Assembly: GCA_963170155.1 (NCBI GenBank)
Contig: CAUJGP010000024.1
Location: 62,001-126,000, forward strand
Length of the DNA: 64,000 nucleotides
Source: Bdellovibrionota bacterium
GTDB taxonomy: Bacteria > Bdellovibrionota > Bdellovibrionia > Bdellovibrionales > Bdellovibrionaceae
Reading direction: 5' to 3'
Below the pieces are notes generated by a model. It saw only the letters and a list, made by a program, of their open reading frames with translations, had not been told where the DNA came from and did not search any database. Below, piece by piece: positions 9,171 to 16,542 of this stretch (position 1 is the stretch's first letter; the number at the start of each line of letters is the position of its first letter). The translations under genes and the position numbers were made by a program.

Positions 9171-10478
9171 TCAAGGCTTTTGGCTTGCTTTCAATTGCAG
9201 CTCCAACTTTTCTAAAGCTTGAACGGCATTAATGCGGCCCTTCGAAAGGACAGGTGTATAGTCTTTAGGGATCTTTACTGACTGTAAAATAGCCTTTTTA
9301 ATTTGAATAGAAGTGGATTTAGGATAAGCACTCCACAAAAGGGCCGCAAGACCGCTCACGAAAGGCGCCGCCATACTTGTTCCACTCATAATTGCCCAAC
9401 CTCCAGGAACAGTACTCAGAATTTGATGGCCAGGAGCTAAAACATGCACTTGATGGTATCCATAATTAGAAAAAGATGCCATCAACCCAGAAGGCATGTT
9501 CGCACCAACCGTAATTTGGTTTTCTAGATTAAATGAAGCGGGATACTCAGGTTCTTGCTCGATATTGAATCCACCATTGCCTGAAGCTGTTACAAATAAA
9601 ATATCTTTATGCGAAAGTGAAAGGATCGCATCTCGAATGGTTTCTGCACAAACGGCCCCTCCCCAACTGGCGTTGACAATATGGGCTCCTCTTGATTCTG
9701 CATATTTCAGAGCGAGAATCGCACTTTCCATGTCGCCCCCAAAAGGTCCACCGAAAATACTGATGGGAAGAATTTGACTCTCTGGCGCAAGACCGAGCAT
9801 AGGACTCTCTTTTGGCTCGGCAGCGATGATCCCCGCCACATGGGTTCCATGATCAGAAGCAGGTCCTTGAGATTTTCCGCTTGAAAAATCGAAGCCCCTG
9901 TCATCATCAACCAATCCATTTTGATCATCATCCACACCATTGTTGGGAATTTCTTCTTTGTTCACATAAATTCTGTTCATTAAAGAGGGATGAGATTGAT
10001 CGACCCCACCATCAATAACCGCTACGACAATACCTGCTCCCTTGATGTTTTTTTCCCAAAGCGCATCAACTTGGATGTCTGCTTGTCCCCAGACTTGCCA
10101 AAAAGAACCAGGAAAAGAATTTCCTTTTGATTGAACCTCTTGTTGCATTTTCAGGTTGTGTTCCCACTTAAATTTTCTATTTTGTTCTGCTGAGCGCAAA
10201 CGTTTAGCTATTGGATTTTTTTGTTCTTCAACCGATCGTTGTTGAATCCATTGATTCAAATTTTCTTTAGTTCCTTTAAAAAGGGAATAAGATCCATCAG
10301 ACCATCCTAAAACATATTGGTTTGGAATTGAGGATCCGTAGCAAAGTTTACCTGCGAATTGACTGTTATCCTCATCGATAACACTTACAACTTCTTCTTT
10401 TTTCTGACAGGAAATCATTCCCAAGAATAAACAAAATGATATTAATAAATATTTTTTATAAACTTGTTTCTCATCCAT
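9171..10478 (-). CDS. Subtilisin-like (S8) serine protease, predicted lipoprotein
   Basis: A 435-residue protein starting with a signal peptide that ends in a lipobox-like MISC (Cys24), so probably anchored to a membrane facing the periplasm or surface. The catalytic triad of peptidase family S8 is complete: Asp156 in AVIDGG, His210 in DHGTHVAG, Ser368 in SGTSMAAP. The oxyanion Asn lies in TASGNGG. A GVDDDQNGLVDDD segment between Asp and His looks like a calcium-binding loop. Residues 25-140 may act as a propeptide region. The start has an excellent AAGGAG five bases upstream. The HTH gene lies 81 bp upstream on the same strand. Its targets are unknown. Confidence 0.9.
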   Translation of the reverse strand: MDEKQVYKKYLLISFCLFLGMISCQKKEEVVSVIDEDNSQFAGKLCYGSSIPNQYVLGWSDGSYSLFKGTKENLNQWIQQRSVEEQKNPIAKRLRSAEQNRKFKWEHNLKMQQEVQSKGNSFPGSFWQVWGQADIQVDALWEKNIKGAGIVVAVIDGGVDQSHPSLMNRIYVNKEEIPNNGVDDDQNGLVDDDRGFDFSSGKSQGPASDHGTHVAGIIAAEPKESPMLGLAPESQILPISIFGGPFGGDMESAILALKYAESRGAHIVNASWGGAVCAETIRDAILSLSHKDILFVTASGNGGFNIEQEPEYPASFNLENQITVGANMPSGLMASFSNYGYHQVHVLAPGHQILSTVPGGWAIMSGTSMAAPFVSGLAALLWSAYPKSTSIQIKKAILQSVKIPKDYTPVLSKGRINAVQALEKLELQLKASQKP

Positions 10479-10558
10479 GGAAACTCCTTAGAATAAAGAG
10501 GTTTGAACCCACTTTTTACTTCAATTCGCAATCGGTATTTCTACGGACTTTATAGAGA

Positions 10559-10987
10559 CTAAATTAAGTCGGGATCCAAGTACTGGTCTTTCGTTGGCAA
10601 TGACGGTTGAGGAGAATTCATGATCTGTTGTTCAAGGAAGAGATTGATGTGCTTTAGAATTTCAACCTCCGACTTTAATTGAGTGATCATTGTCTCTTTT
10701 TCAGAGAGGATTTGACTGTACGCACTTTTGAGCTCTTGAATTAAATCTTGAATAGACGCTGATAATGCCGGATTGGTGTCTGACTTACGATCTTCTGATC
10801 GATTTTGTAAAGGCTCAAATTGCATGTTTTTTTCAAAAGTATCCACTTCACTTTGAGGAATACGAATAAGATACCGTCCATTATCAATCTTTGTTTCAAG
10901 GCTTTGTGACTTTATACGCCGTCGAAGTGTGCTAATGCTCACTTTCTTAACAACTGCGTAATCAATGACTGAAAGCCATAAATCCAT
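10559..10987 (-). CDS. Helix-turn-helix DNA-binding protein with C-terminal coiled coil
   Basis: A 142-residue protein. Residues 8-50 (YAVVKKVSISTLRRRIKS...NGRYLIRIP) match a MerR/excisionase-like (HTH_17) winged helix: the helix-turn-helix VSISTLRRRI is followed by a beta-wing. Residues about 75-120 are a charged heptad-like segment (IQDLIQELKSAYSQILSEKE) predicted to form a coiled coil, so the protein probably acts as a dimer or larger. The start is ATG 10987 with GGGAG four to five bases upstream. A TGAGTATTCA repeat lies only 24 bp upstream of the start codon, the first of about ten in the adjoining region. This makes self-regulation, or binding to that region, plausible. That is inference; no specific family name is recognised. 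Confidence 0.7.
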   Translation of the reverse strand: MDLWLSVIDYAVVKKVSISTLRRRIKSQSLETKIDNGRYLIRIPQSEVDTFEKNMQFEPLQNRSEDRKSDTNPALSASIQDLIQELKSAYSQILSEKETMITQLKSEVEILKHINLFLEQQIMNSPQPSLPTKDQYLDPDLI

Positions 10988-11057
10988 AAATCTCCCATTT
11001 TGAGTGGGAATGAGTATTCAAAAAAAAATTTCTAAACGCAATGACTATTCATCTGAG

Positions 11058-11272
11058 TATTCAAAATCCACGTTATCCACAATATCCACAGGTATTCCCA
11101 CAGCATGAATAACCTTTAAGTACTCACTATCCACAATAGTATCCACAGTTGAATATTCATTGAATACTCAATATTAAAAAAGTTATCCACAGAACTAACA
11201 TTAATCCACATTATTATGCATAATATATATTCAACGAATATCCAATGAATACTCATCCGTGGATTTTGAATA
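11058..11272. repeat. Long-range inverted repeat bracketing the DnaA-box cluster
   Basis: TATTCAAAATCCACG at 11058-11072 is the exact reverse complement of CGTGGATTTTGAATA at 11258-11272. With the next four bases outward on each side the match is 18 of 19. Each arm combines one iteron-like half with one DnaA-box-like AAATCCACG. The 185 bp between the arms hold both perfect DnaA boxes and two of the phased repeat pairs. Confidence 0.6.
11064..11210 (+). other. Cluster of DnaA boxes
   Basis: Perfect TTATCCACA boxes are at 11073-11081 and 11183-11191. One-mismatch versions are ATATCCACA (11082-11090), CTATCCACA (11127-11135), GTATCCACA (11139-11147) and TAATCCACA (11202-11210), with AAATCCACG at 11064-11072 and a TTCCCACA core at 11095-11102. 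All point the same way on the plus strand. One AAATCCACG copy also occurs inverted (CGTGGATTT, 11258-11266). Two perfect and four near-perfect boxes within 140 bp are far above chance for a 9-mer. Confidence 0.75.
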
Positions 11273-11286
11273 ATCATGGCTACTCA

Positions 11287-11329
11287 AAATATCACAGTGA
11301 ATATTCATTGGATACTCACTGTGATATTT
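11287..11329. repeat. 43-bp near-perfect palindrome upstream of patatin gene
   Basis: Two 21-bp arms surround a single T at 11308. The outer 14 bp are perfect (AAATATCACAGTGA against TCACTGTGATATTT), and 19 of 21 positions pair overall. The inner part is a phased pair of the iteron-like repeats. It ends 64 bp before the patatin start codon, so it could be an operator over that promoter, or part of the repeat region's higher-order structure. Confidence 0.6.
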
Positions 11330-11393
11330 CCATGCAGTTGTAAATTTTAACAAATCATTTACGACTAAAGCCCTATCGTGGAATACTTGAGAT

Positions 11394-12593
11394 ATGAGAA
11401 TACGCGAAAAGAAAAAAATCGCTTTAGCCCTGAGTGGTGGTGGAATAAAGGCTGCGGCGTTTCATATTGGTGTGTGCCTTGCATTGAAAGAAAAAGGTTT
11501 TCGATTTCTAGGAGGATCTCCTGAAACTGTCCAAAGATCTTCTAAACCCAATGATCCCATGACTATTCGTTTGTATGTAGGATCAAGTGCGGGGTCTTTT
11601 ATCAGCTCGGTCCTCGCTTCTGGGTATACAATCGAAAGTCTGGTGAATGCCTTTGAAGTGGGGCTTGGATACAATAAGGTTTTTAATGAGTTTGGTCTCA
11701 ATGAATTAAAACCACTCACTTATCGAAATATGTTTGCCATCAATACTAGGGGGATCATTAAATCAGTGCCCCATTTTTTTCGTAAAAAATCAATCCTCTC
11801 CGGAGGCTTAGAATCTTTACTGAAACATGCTTTTGGGATTAACGGGATTTTTACAACGGGAGGAGTTGAATCTTATCTTCGAAAACATGTTCTTAAAATT
11901 AATAATTTCAGCGACCTGGGCGTAGAGCTTTTCATTGTCGGCACTCAACTCAATCATTCTAGAAAAGTTATCTTCGGAGACTTCAAAGAAGTTTCCAAAG
12001 ATGCACGCATTATGTATGCCAATTTTGCACGAATCAGTGAAGCTGTTGCAGCATCAACAGCGCTCCCCCCTGTTTTTGCTCCTTATGGTATTAAACAAAA
12101 TAATGGCAAAGAGCTTTATTTTTTTGATGGAGAAATCCGCGATACACTTTCCACCCATGTTGCTGCTGATCATGGCGCCGATCTTGTAATTTCAAGCTAC
12201 TCCGTGCAACCCTATCACTACACTCCAGAACTCGGAAGCCTTCATCAATACGGAATTCCTGTCATTATTAATCAAGCTTTATACCAGGTAATTCAGCAAA
12301 AAATTGAAAAACATATTGAACATCAACAAGAAATTCGTTCCATTTACAACGCCGTGGAAGGCTACCTCCGCCAGGCTCATGTGGAACCTATCCACCGCAA
12401 CCGAATCTTAGAAATTATTGAAAAGCGTGTGAATTTCAAACCTAATGTGGATTATATCTATATTCATCCACGCCCACAAAATCATGAAATGTTTTTTGTG
12501 GATCACTTTAGTTTAAACCCAAAAATCATGGCACGCATTGCTCGAATTGGTTTTAAATCGGCCATTTCTACGATGAGAAAATACGGGCTGTAA
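11394..12593 (+). CDS. Patatin-like phospholipase
   Basis: A 399-residue protein with the patatin lipase fold: the oxyanion loop SGGGIKA (14-20), the nucleophile elbow GSSAG (63-67, Ser65), and the catalytic-dyad Asp in DGE (Asp245). Patatins hydrolyse acyl chains from phospholipids. There is no clear signal peptide; the N terminus is basic (MRIREKKK), so it is cytoplasmic or exported by another route. The C-terminal 130 residues (about 270-399) are an uncharacterised extension with a helical H/E/Q-rich part. It is divergent from the HTH gene across the DnaA-box/repeat region, which probably contains its promoter. The ribosome binding site is weak (GAGAT). Confidence 0.88.
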   Translation: MRIREKKKIALALSGGGIKAAAFHIGVCLALKEKGFRFLGGSPETVQRSSKPNDPMTIRLYVGSSAGSFISSVLASGYTIESLVNAFEVGLGYNKVFNEFGLNELKPLTYRNMFAINTRGIIKSVPHFFRKKSILSGGLESLLKHAFGINGIFTTGGVESYLRKHVLKINNFSDLGVELFIVGTQLNHSRKVIFGDFKEVSKDARIMYANFARISEAVAASTALPPVFAPYGIKQNNGKELYFFDGEIRDTLSTHVAADHGADLVISSYSVQPYHYTPELGSLHQYGIPVIINQALYQVIQQKIEKHIEHQQEIRSIYNAVEGYLRQAHVEPIHRNRILEIIEKRVNFKPNVDYIYIHPRPQNHEMFFVDHFSLNPKIMARIARIGFKSAISTMRKYGL

Positions 12594-12723
12594 GAACTCA
12601 CTCCTTTTATAGAATAAAGTTTTTTGATTTTAGATTTTTCAAAAATACCCTGAAAATTTGATTCCATGCATTATAATTATAAGTATTTAAAATTATTAAT
12701 ATTTATCCGTTATCAAATCATTT

Positions 12724-12742
12724 GGTTACGTGATTTGTAACC
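12724..12742. repeat. Small inverted repeat in the patatin-paralogue A gap
   Basis: GGTTAC (12724-12729) pairs with GTAACC (12737-12742) around a 7-base loop. It lies in the 279-bp non-coding stretch between the patatin gene and the first secreted paralogue. No T-run follows, so it may be an operator rather than a terminator. The rest of the gap is AT-rich without a gene. Confidence 0.3.
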
Positions 12743-12805
12743 ACTTGTGTGCATTAATCCTATACATGCCAAAAAAGCTATATTAATCCGCCAATAAACT
12801 AAGCA

Positions 12806-12846
12806 GAGAGCTTTTTTAGAAGAATTTCTCTGATTCAAAAGCTCTC
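12806..12846 (+). repeat. Leader hairpin, copy 1 (identical to 13768-13808)
   Basis: GAGAGCTTTT (12806-12815) pairs with AAAAGCTCTC (12837-12846) around a 21-base loop. It ends 26 bp before the start of the first paralogue. The 41 bases are repeated exactly 962 bp downstream, before the second paralogue. Both copies are followed by an AAAGAAAGG ribosome binding site, so the hairpin would lie in the 5' untranslated leader. Confidence 0.6.
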
Positions 12847-12872
12847 AACCAACATAAAAGAAAGGGCCTTGT

Positions 12873-13628
12873 ATGAAATCACAATTTATTTTTATAAGCT
12901 TGATTGTTTTAAGCTTAAACGGATGGGGGCTATCAACCATTCAAACCAATCTCTCTTCTGGAGCCATAGAGTTACAAAACTCAATCCAAGACGATTTTCT
13001 ATCTTACTCCGCCGAAAGAGACGGTTTAAGAAACTTAAGTCTCTTTAACGCTCTCTCTTCTTCAACAGATAAATTTCTCACATTGGAGGCTACCTACGAT
13101 AAAGGAACACCTGTTTCCTTCCAGCAAATTAATGGAGTCTATGCTGGGTTATGCTATAACAAATATGCCTATTCTAATAAGAAAGAGGATGATTACTACC
13201 GTTATCATCCCCTCAGTGGAGCTCTCGTTGTGAAGGAATTTGAACCAGAGGCAAACAATGGCCCTCTCTTTCCTGCAAAAGAAAAAAAGGTCTTGTATGG
13301 TTTTAATAACGAAACAGGTCATTTTTCTCAACTGACAGCAGAGCAAATCATAGAGGAACTATACTTTTGGAAGATAGGGGATAATTTTAAAAGCGAAATT
13401 CTTTCTTTATCACCATTAAAAGTTAAAACTTCTACTGATCTTGATTATACATCTCCCAAAAGATTTAGTGAGATTCTAGGCTTTGTTCTCTATCAAAATT
13501 ATATCGTGATGAAAGTATCCGTGGGTGAAAAAACCACTGTAAAATGGGAACAAGGAGACCAACGTCGAGAGACAACTATTCGAAGAAACGAAGGAATTAG
13601 ATACTGCTACTTTTTTGATAGAAAGTAG
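12873..13628 (+). CDS. Secreted protein of unknown function, tandem paralogue A
   Basis: A 251-residue protein with a clear signal peptide (MKSQFIFISLIVLSLNGWG, cleavage near residue 19-20) and no recognised domain. The mature part is rich in Tyr, Ser and charged residues. It contains AGLCYNKYAYSNKKEDDYYRY near the middle and ends in a YCYFFDRK motif; one central and one C-terminal cysteine could form a disulfide. It is closely related along its whole length to the gene at 13835-14611. The two are most alike in the first 100 residues and differ in an indel-rich region around 155-190. The strong AAAGAAAGG ribosome binding site and the leader hairpin are shared. Function unknown. Confidence 0.8.
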   Translation: MKSQFIFISLIVLSLNGWGLSTIQTNLSSGAIELQNSIQDDFLSYSAERDGLRNLSLFNALSSSTDKFLTLEATYDKGTPVSFQQINGVYAGLCYNKYAYSNKKEDDYYRYHPLSGALVVKEFEPEANNGPLFPAKEKKVLYGFNNETGHFSQLTAEQIIEELYFWKIGDNFKSEILSLSPLKVKTSTDLDYTSPKRFSEILGFVLYQNYIVMKVSVGEKTTVKWEQGDQRRETTIRRNEGIRYCYFFDRK

Positions 13629-13662
13629 TTTTACTACAGATGAATAACTTTCATTCGTTAAA

Positions 13663-13687
13663 GCAAATGAGATTTTGTCTCATTTGC
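13663..13687. terminator. Hairpin after paralogue A
   Basis: GCAAATGAGA (13663-13672) and TCTCATTTGC (13678-13687) form a perfect 10-bp stem with a TTTTG loop, 35 bp after the stop of paralogue A. There is no strong T-run downstream, so it may be an imperfect intrinsic terminator or an mRNA-stabilising hairpin. Confidence 0.45.
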
Positions 13688-13767
13688 GAGTTCATTGCTC
13701 ATCACTTTTGCTGTTTGGGGTTATGGATTTATTATCAGTAAGGTTATTAATCTAACAAATACATATC

Positions 13768-13808
13768 GAGAGCTTTTTTAGAAGAATTTCTCTGATTCAA
13801 AAGCTCTC
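13768..13808 (+). repeat. Leader hairpin, copy 2
   Basis: This is an exact second copy of the 41-base hairpin at 12806-12846, with stem GAGAGCTTTT/AAAAGCTCTC. It ends 26 bp before the start of paralogue B, the same distance as in copy 1. The conservation of a non-coding stretch within a duplicated unit whose coding parts have diverged suggests it is functional. Confidence 0.6.
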
Positions 13809-13834
13809 AACTAACACTAAAGAAAGGTCATTTT

Positions 13835-14611
13835 ATGAAATCACAATTTATTTTTATAGGCTTGATTGTTTTGAGCTTAAACGGATGGGGGCAATCACCC
13901 ATTCAAACTGATCTCTCTTCTGGAACCATAGAGTTACAAAACTCAATCCAAGATGATTTTCTATCCTACTCCGCTGAAAGAGAGAGTTTAAAAAACTTAA
14001 GTCTCTTTAACGCTCTCTCTTCGTCAGCAGATAAATTTCTCACGTTGAAGGCTGCCTACGATAAAGGAACACCTGTTTCCTTCCAGCAAATTTATGGAGT
14101 CTACGCTGGAGTATGCTACCAAAAATACGCCTATTCTAATACGAAAGAAGACGACTACTACCGTTATAATCCCATGAGTGGAGCTCTCGTTGTGAAAGAG
14201 TTTGAGCCTGAAATAGATAATGGCCCTCTCTTTCCGGAGAAAGAAAAAAAGGTCTTACAATTTGACTACACCCAAAAAGATTATTTTTCTCAACATACAG
14301 CAGAGCAAATTGTGAAGGAGTTACTTGCTTTTGAAAACTCTTGGAAAAAGAACTATCGTTTTAGAAGTGAGATTCTCACGTTATCACCATTAAAAATTAA
14401 AACCTCCACTAATGCTGTTAATCCTAATAATGAATCTTACATAAGGCTCAGCGATATTCATAGTTTTGTTCTCTATCAAAACTATATCGTGACCAAAGTC
14501 TTCGCCGGCGAAACTAGAACTGTGCAATGGCGACAGCAGAACTCTAATCAACAAGTAACAATTCAAAAAGATGAAGACTTTAAATACTGTTACTTTTTTG
14601 ATAAAAAGTAA
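13835..14611 (+). CDS. Secreted protein of unknown function, tandem paralogue B
   Basis: A 258-residue paralogue of the preceding gene. It has nearly the same signal peptide (MKSQFIFIGLIVLSLNGWG) and mature start (QTDLSSGTIELQNSIQDD), the same AGVCYQKYAYSNTKEDDYYRY segment, and the same C terminus YCYFFDKK. It is seven residues longer because of extra residues around 160-175 (FENSWKKNYRF). The unit, including its leader hairpin, arose by tandem duplication about 962 bp apart and has since diverged. No known domain is recognised and the neighbours (patatin lipase, secreted protease) only hint at an exported function. Confidence 0.8.
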   Translation: MKSQFIFIGLIVLSLNGWGQSPIQTDLSSGTIELQNSIQDDFLSYSAERESLKNLSLFNALSSSADKFLTLKAAYDKGTPVSFQQIYGVYAGVCYQKYAYSNTKEDDYYRYNPMSGALVVKEFEPEIDNGPLFPEKEKKVLQFDYTQKDYFSQHTAEQIVKELLAFENSWKKNYRFRSEILTLSPLKIKTSTNAVNPNNESYIRLSDIHSFVLYQNYIVTKVFAGETRTVQWRQQNSNQQVTIQKDEDFKYCYFFDKK

Positions 14612-14690
14612 CTCTGCAACGGGAAATGATTTTTCTCAAAATTAAAAGCCTTGTTATCCTTAACCCAACTCATCTACTAGATACAAAAGC

Positions 14691-14725
14691 TGGTATCACG
14701 AATAAATCTTTAATTCGTGATACCA
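14691..14725. terminator. Hairpin between convergent paralogue B and S8 protease genes
   Basis: TGGTATCACGAAT (14691-14703) pairs perfectly with ATTCGTGATACCA (14713-14725), a 13-bp stem around a 9-base loop. It sits between two convergent genes, 22 bp from the protease stop and 80 bp from the paralogue stop, where a bidirectional terminator is expected. It lacks T-runs, so the termination efficiency is uncertain. Confidence 0.5.
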
Positions 14726-14746
14726 CTGACTTCTAATCATAGGTGA

Positions 14747-16381
14747 TTAACGAAAAGCTGCTTTTGTAATTTCAAAACCAAAATTATTAACATTACCATC
14801 TGTTTTGAAGGTAATTTTAACATAATTTCCATTGATAACAGACGACCATCTCTCACCTATATCACCAGAAAATTCACCAAACACAGTTCCCGCTCGATTT
14901 GTTAAAATAACATAATCATAACGTGCTTCTGTCTTAAATTTCTCGAAGAAAAGAGCGATTTCATTCGCCCCAGGTACTTCAACTATCCAGCTCTGCTCAA
15001 TATTATTCTGATAAGGATGCTCAGTTGAAATATTCAGAGCCTGGGTATTTGTCCAATTTTCAGGATCATTAGGATCCGGTGGTGCTTGTTCATTGATTAA
15101 AGCTAAATAAGCATTCACAAGACCATTGGAAGCTGTTTTTCCTTTTAATGAAGCCATAGGCTTTGAAGTTTTAACTAGCCGAGTACGAACTTCTACAGGC
15201 GTTAAATGAGGCTCTTGAGATAAAAGAAGGGCTGCAACTCCCGTAACATGAGGAGTAGCCATGGACGTTCCCGACCAAGATGCATATCCGTTATTAGGGG
15301 TACTGCTATAAACATTCACCCCAGGAGCTGCAACATGAACTGTTTTTCGTCCATAACAAGAAAAACCCGCCAATTCACCCCGATTATCAACGGCAGCAAC
15401 AGAAATCACATTCGGTAAATTATAACTTGCTGGATAAGAAGGGGAGTTATCATTATTTGCAGAATGATTTCCAGCCGCTGCAGTAAAAACAATACCTTGA
15501 TCACCAGCTTTTTTTATCACTTCTTTTAAAATTTCGGAGTAACCGCCTCCACCCCATGAGTTACTCATAATTTTAGCACCCATTTGAGTGGCATATTTGA
15601 TGGCCTCCACAGCACCATCTAAACTTCCACTGCCATCTGCTCCAAGGAACTTAACTCCCATCAATTTAACATTCCACGCCACGCCAACAATACCAGCACC
15701 ATCATTTCCTTTAGCTCCAATGGTACCAGCGCAATGAGTTCCGTGGCCCTGATCATCAAAGGGATCACCATCTCTATTGGAAAAATCATAGCCATGGATA
15801 TCATCAACGAAACCGTTATTATCGTCGTCCACACCTGGCTTGCCATTGAACTCAGCCAAATTAAACCAGATATTATTTTTTAAATCATTATGATTGTAAT
15901 CGATCCCCGTATCAATTACAGCCACAAGAAGATCTTCTCTTCCTGTTTCTAAATCCCAAGCAGTTTGAGCACCAATATCAGCTCCAGAAACGCCCTCCCT
16001 CTTCGAAGAATCAACCTGCCCTGTATTAATCAACCCCCATAATTTACTGAGGTCAGGATCATTAGGAACTCTATTAACCCTATAAATAAAATTTGGTTCT
16101 GCAAGAAGAACAGACTTATTTTTTAATAATTGGCTTGTAACTACTTTAGGTTCCATCATCATTTTATTATTTGATGTCACAACAATAAGATCTGTATGAG
16201 GAATGACACGTTTGACCTTAACATCGAGAGCCTTCTCAAAAGCATTCCAGTTTTTTAATAGAGAAACTTCTTTTTTAACTTTAAGTACATATTCTCCTGG
16301 TACAGCTTCAGGACTATTAGCAAAGCCCTGACTCACCACCATGAGTGCAAAAATAGAAATTAAGTTTTTAACCCCTCTCAC
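14747..16381 (-). CDS. Secreted subtilisin-like (S8) protease with C-terminal beta domain
   Basis: A 544-residue preproenzyme. A signal peptide (1-21, ending QGFA) is followed by a fervidolysin/I9-like propeptide (about 28-100, GEYVLKVKK to LLAEPNFIYRV). The catalytic domain has Asp157 (AVIDTG), His213 (GHGTHCAG) and Ser373 (SGTSMATPHVTG), with a calcium-type GVDDDNNGFVDD loop. A C-terminal CUB-like or prepeptidase-like beta domain (about 435-544) is probably for substrate or cell-surface binding. The start is GTG 16381 with a strong AAGGAGGGG five to six bases upstream. It belongs to the same subfamily as the lipoprotein protease at 9171-10478, but is soluble/exported. The target is unknown. 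Confidence 0.92.
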   Translation of the reverse strand: MRGVKNLISIFALMVVSQGFANSPEAVPGEYVLKVKKEVSLLKNWNAFEKALDVKVKRVIPHTDLIVVTSNNKMMMEPKVVTSQLLKNKSVLLAEPNFIYRVNRVPNDPDLSKLWGLINTGQVDSSKREGVSGADIGAQTAWDLETGREDLLVAVIDTGIDYNHNDLKNNIWFNLAEFNGKPGVDDDNNGFVDDIHGYDFSNRDGDPFDDQGHGTHCAGTIGAKGNDGAGIVGVAWNVKLMGVKFLGADGSGSLDGAVEAIKYATQMGAKIMSNSWGGGGYSEILKEVIKKAGDQGIVFTAAAGNHSANNDNSPSYPASYNLPNVISVAAVDNRGELAGFSCYGRKTVHVAAPGVNVYSSTPNNGYASWSGTSMATPHVTGVAALLLSQEPHLTPVEVRTRLVKTSKPMASLKGKTASNGLVNAYLALINEQAPPDPNDPENWTNTQALNISTEHPYQNNIEQSWIVEVPGANEIALFFEKFKTEARYDYVILTNRAGTVFGEFSGDIGERWSSVINGNYVKITFKTDGNVNNFGFEITKAAFR

Positions 16382-16542
16382 GATAACCCCTCCTTAGATT
16401 AATGCCACTCCCTTGTGACATTCATTCATTGAATGTTAACAGTAGCGCATTAAAAAATATCCCGTAAGAAAGGCCATTTTTTTAAATATATATTTTATAA
16501 TTGAAAATAAAAATTATTTATGATGCGAAGACGGGGAGGAGC

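Larger units (their letters stand above)
11011..11318. repeat. Iteron-like 10-bp repeats TGAATAyTCA
   Basis: Copies read on the minus strand: TGAGTATTCA at 11011-11020 and 11054-11063, plus the variant GACTATTCA at 11043-11051. Copies read on the plus strand: TGAATATTCA (11150-11159), TGAATACTCA (11161-11170), CGAATATCCA (11235-11244), TGAATACTCA (11246-11255), TGAATAATCA (11267-11276), TGAATATTCA (11298-11307) and TGGATACTCA (11309-11318). Three times two copies sit in tandem with an 11-bp period, one helical turn: 11150-11170, 11235-11255 and 11298-11318. The first and third pairs differ at one base in 21. This phasing suggests cooperative protein binding on one DNA face. Confidence 0.7.
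10988..11393. other. Gene-free DnaA-box and iteron-like repeat region (possible origin or DnaA-binding locus)
   Basis: This 406-bp AT-rich region separates the divergent HTH and patatin genes and holds no open frame of note. It contains a cluster of DnaA boxes, about ten copies of a 10-bp TGAATAyTCA-like repeat, a long-range inverted repeat and a near-perfect 43-bp palindrome (each listed separately). DnaA boxes, phased repeats and AT-rich DNA beside a DNA-binding protein gene form the layout of iteron-type replication origins. Large promoter/operator regions or DnaA titration sites are the alternatives. It lies about 28 kb from dnaA, and the strand switch of the genes points to an origin near dnaA instead, so its role as an active origin is not established. 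Confidence 0.6.
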
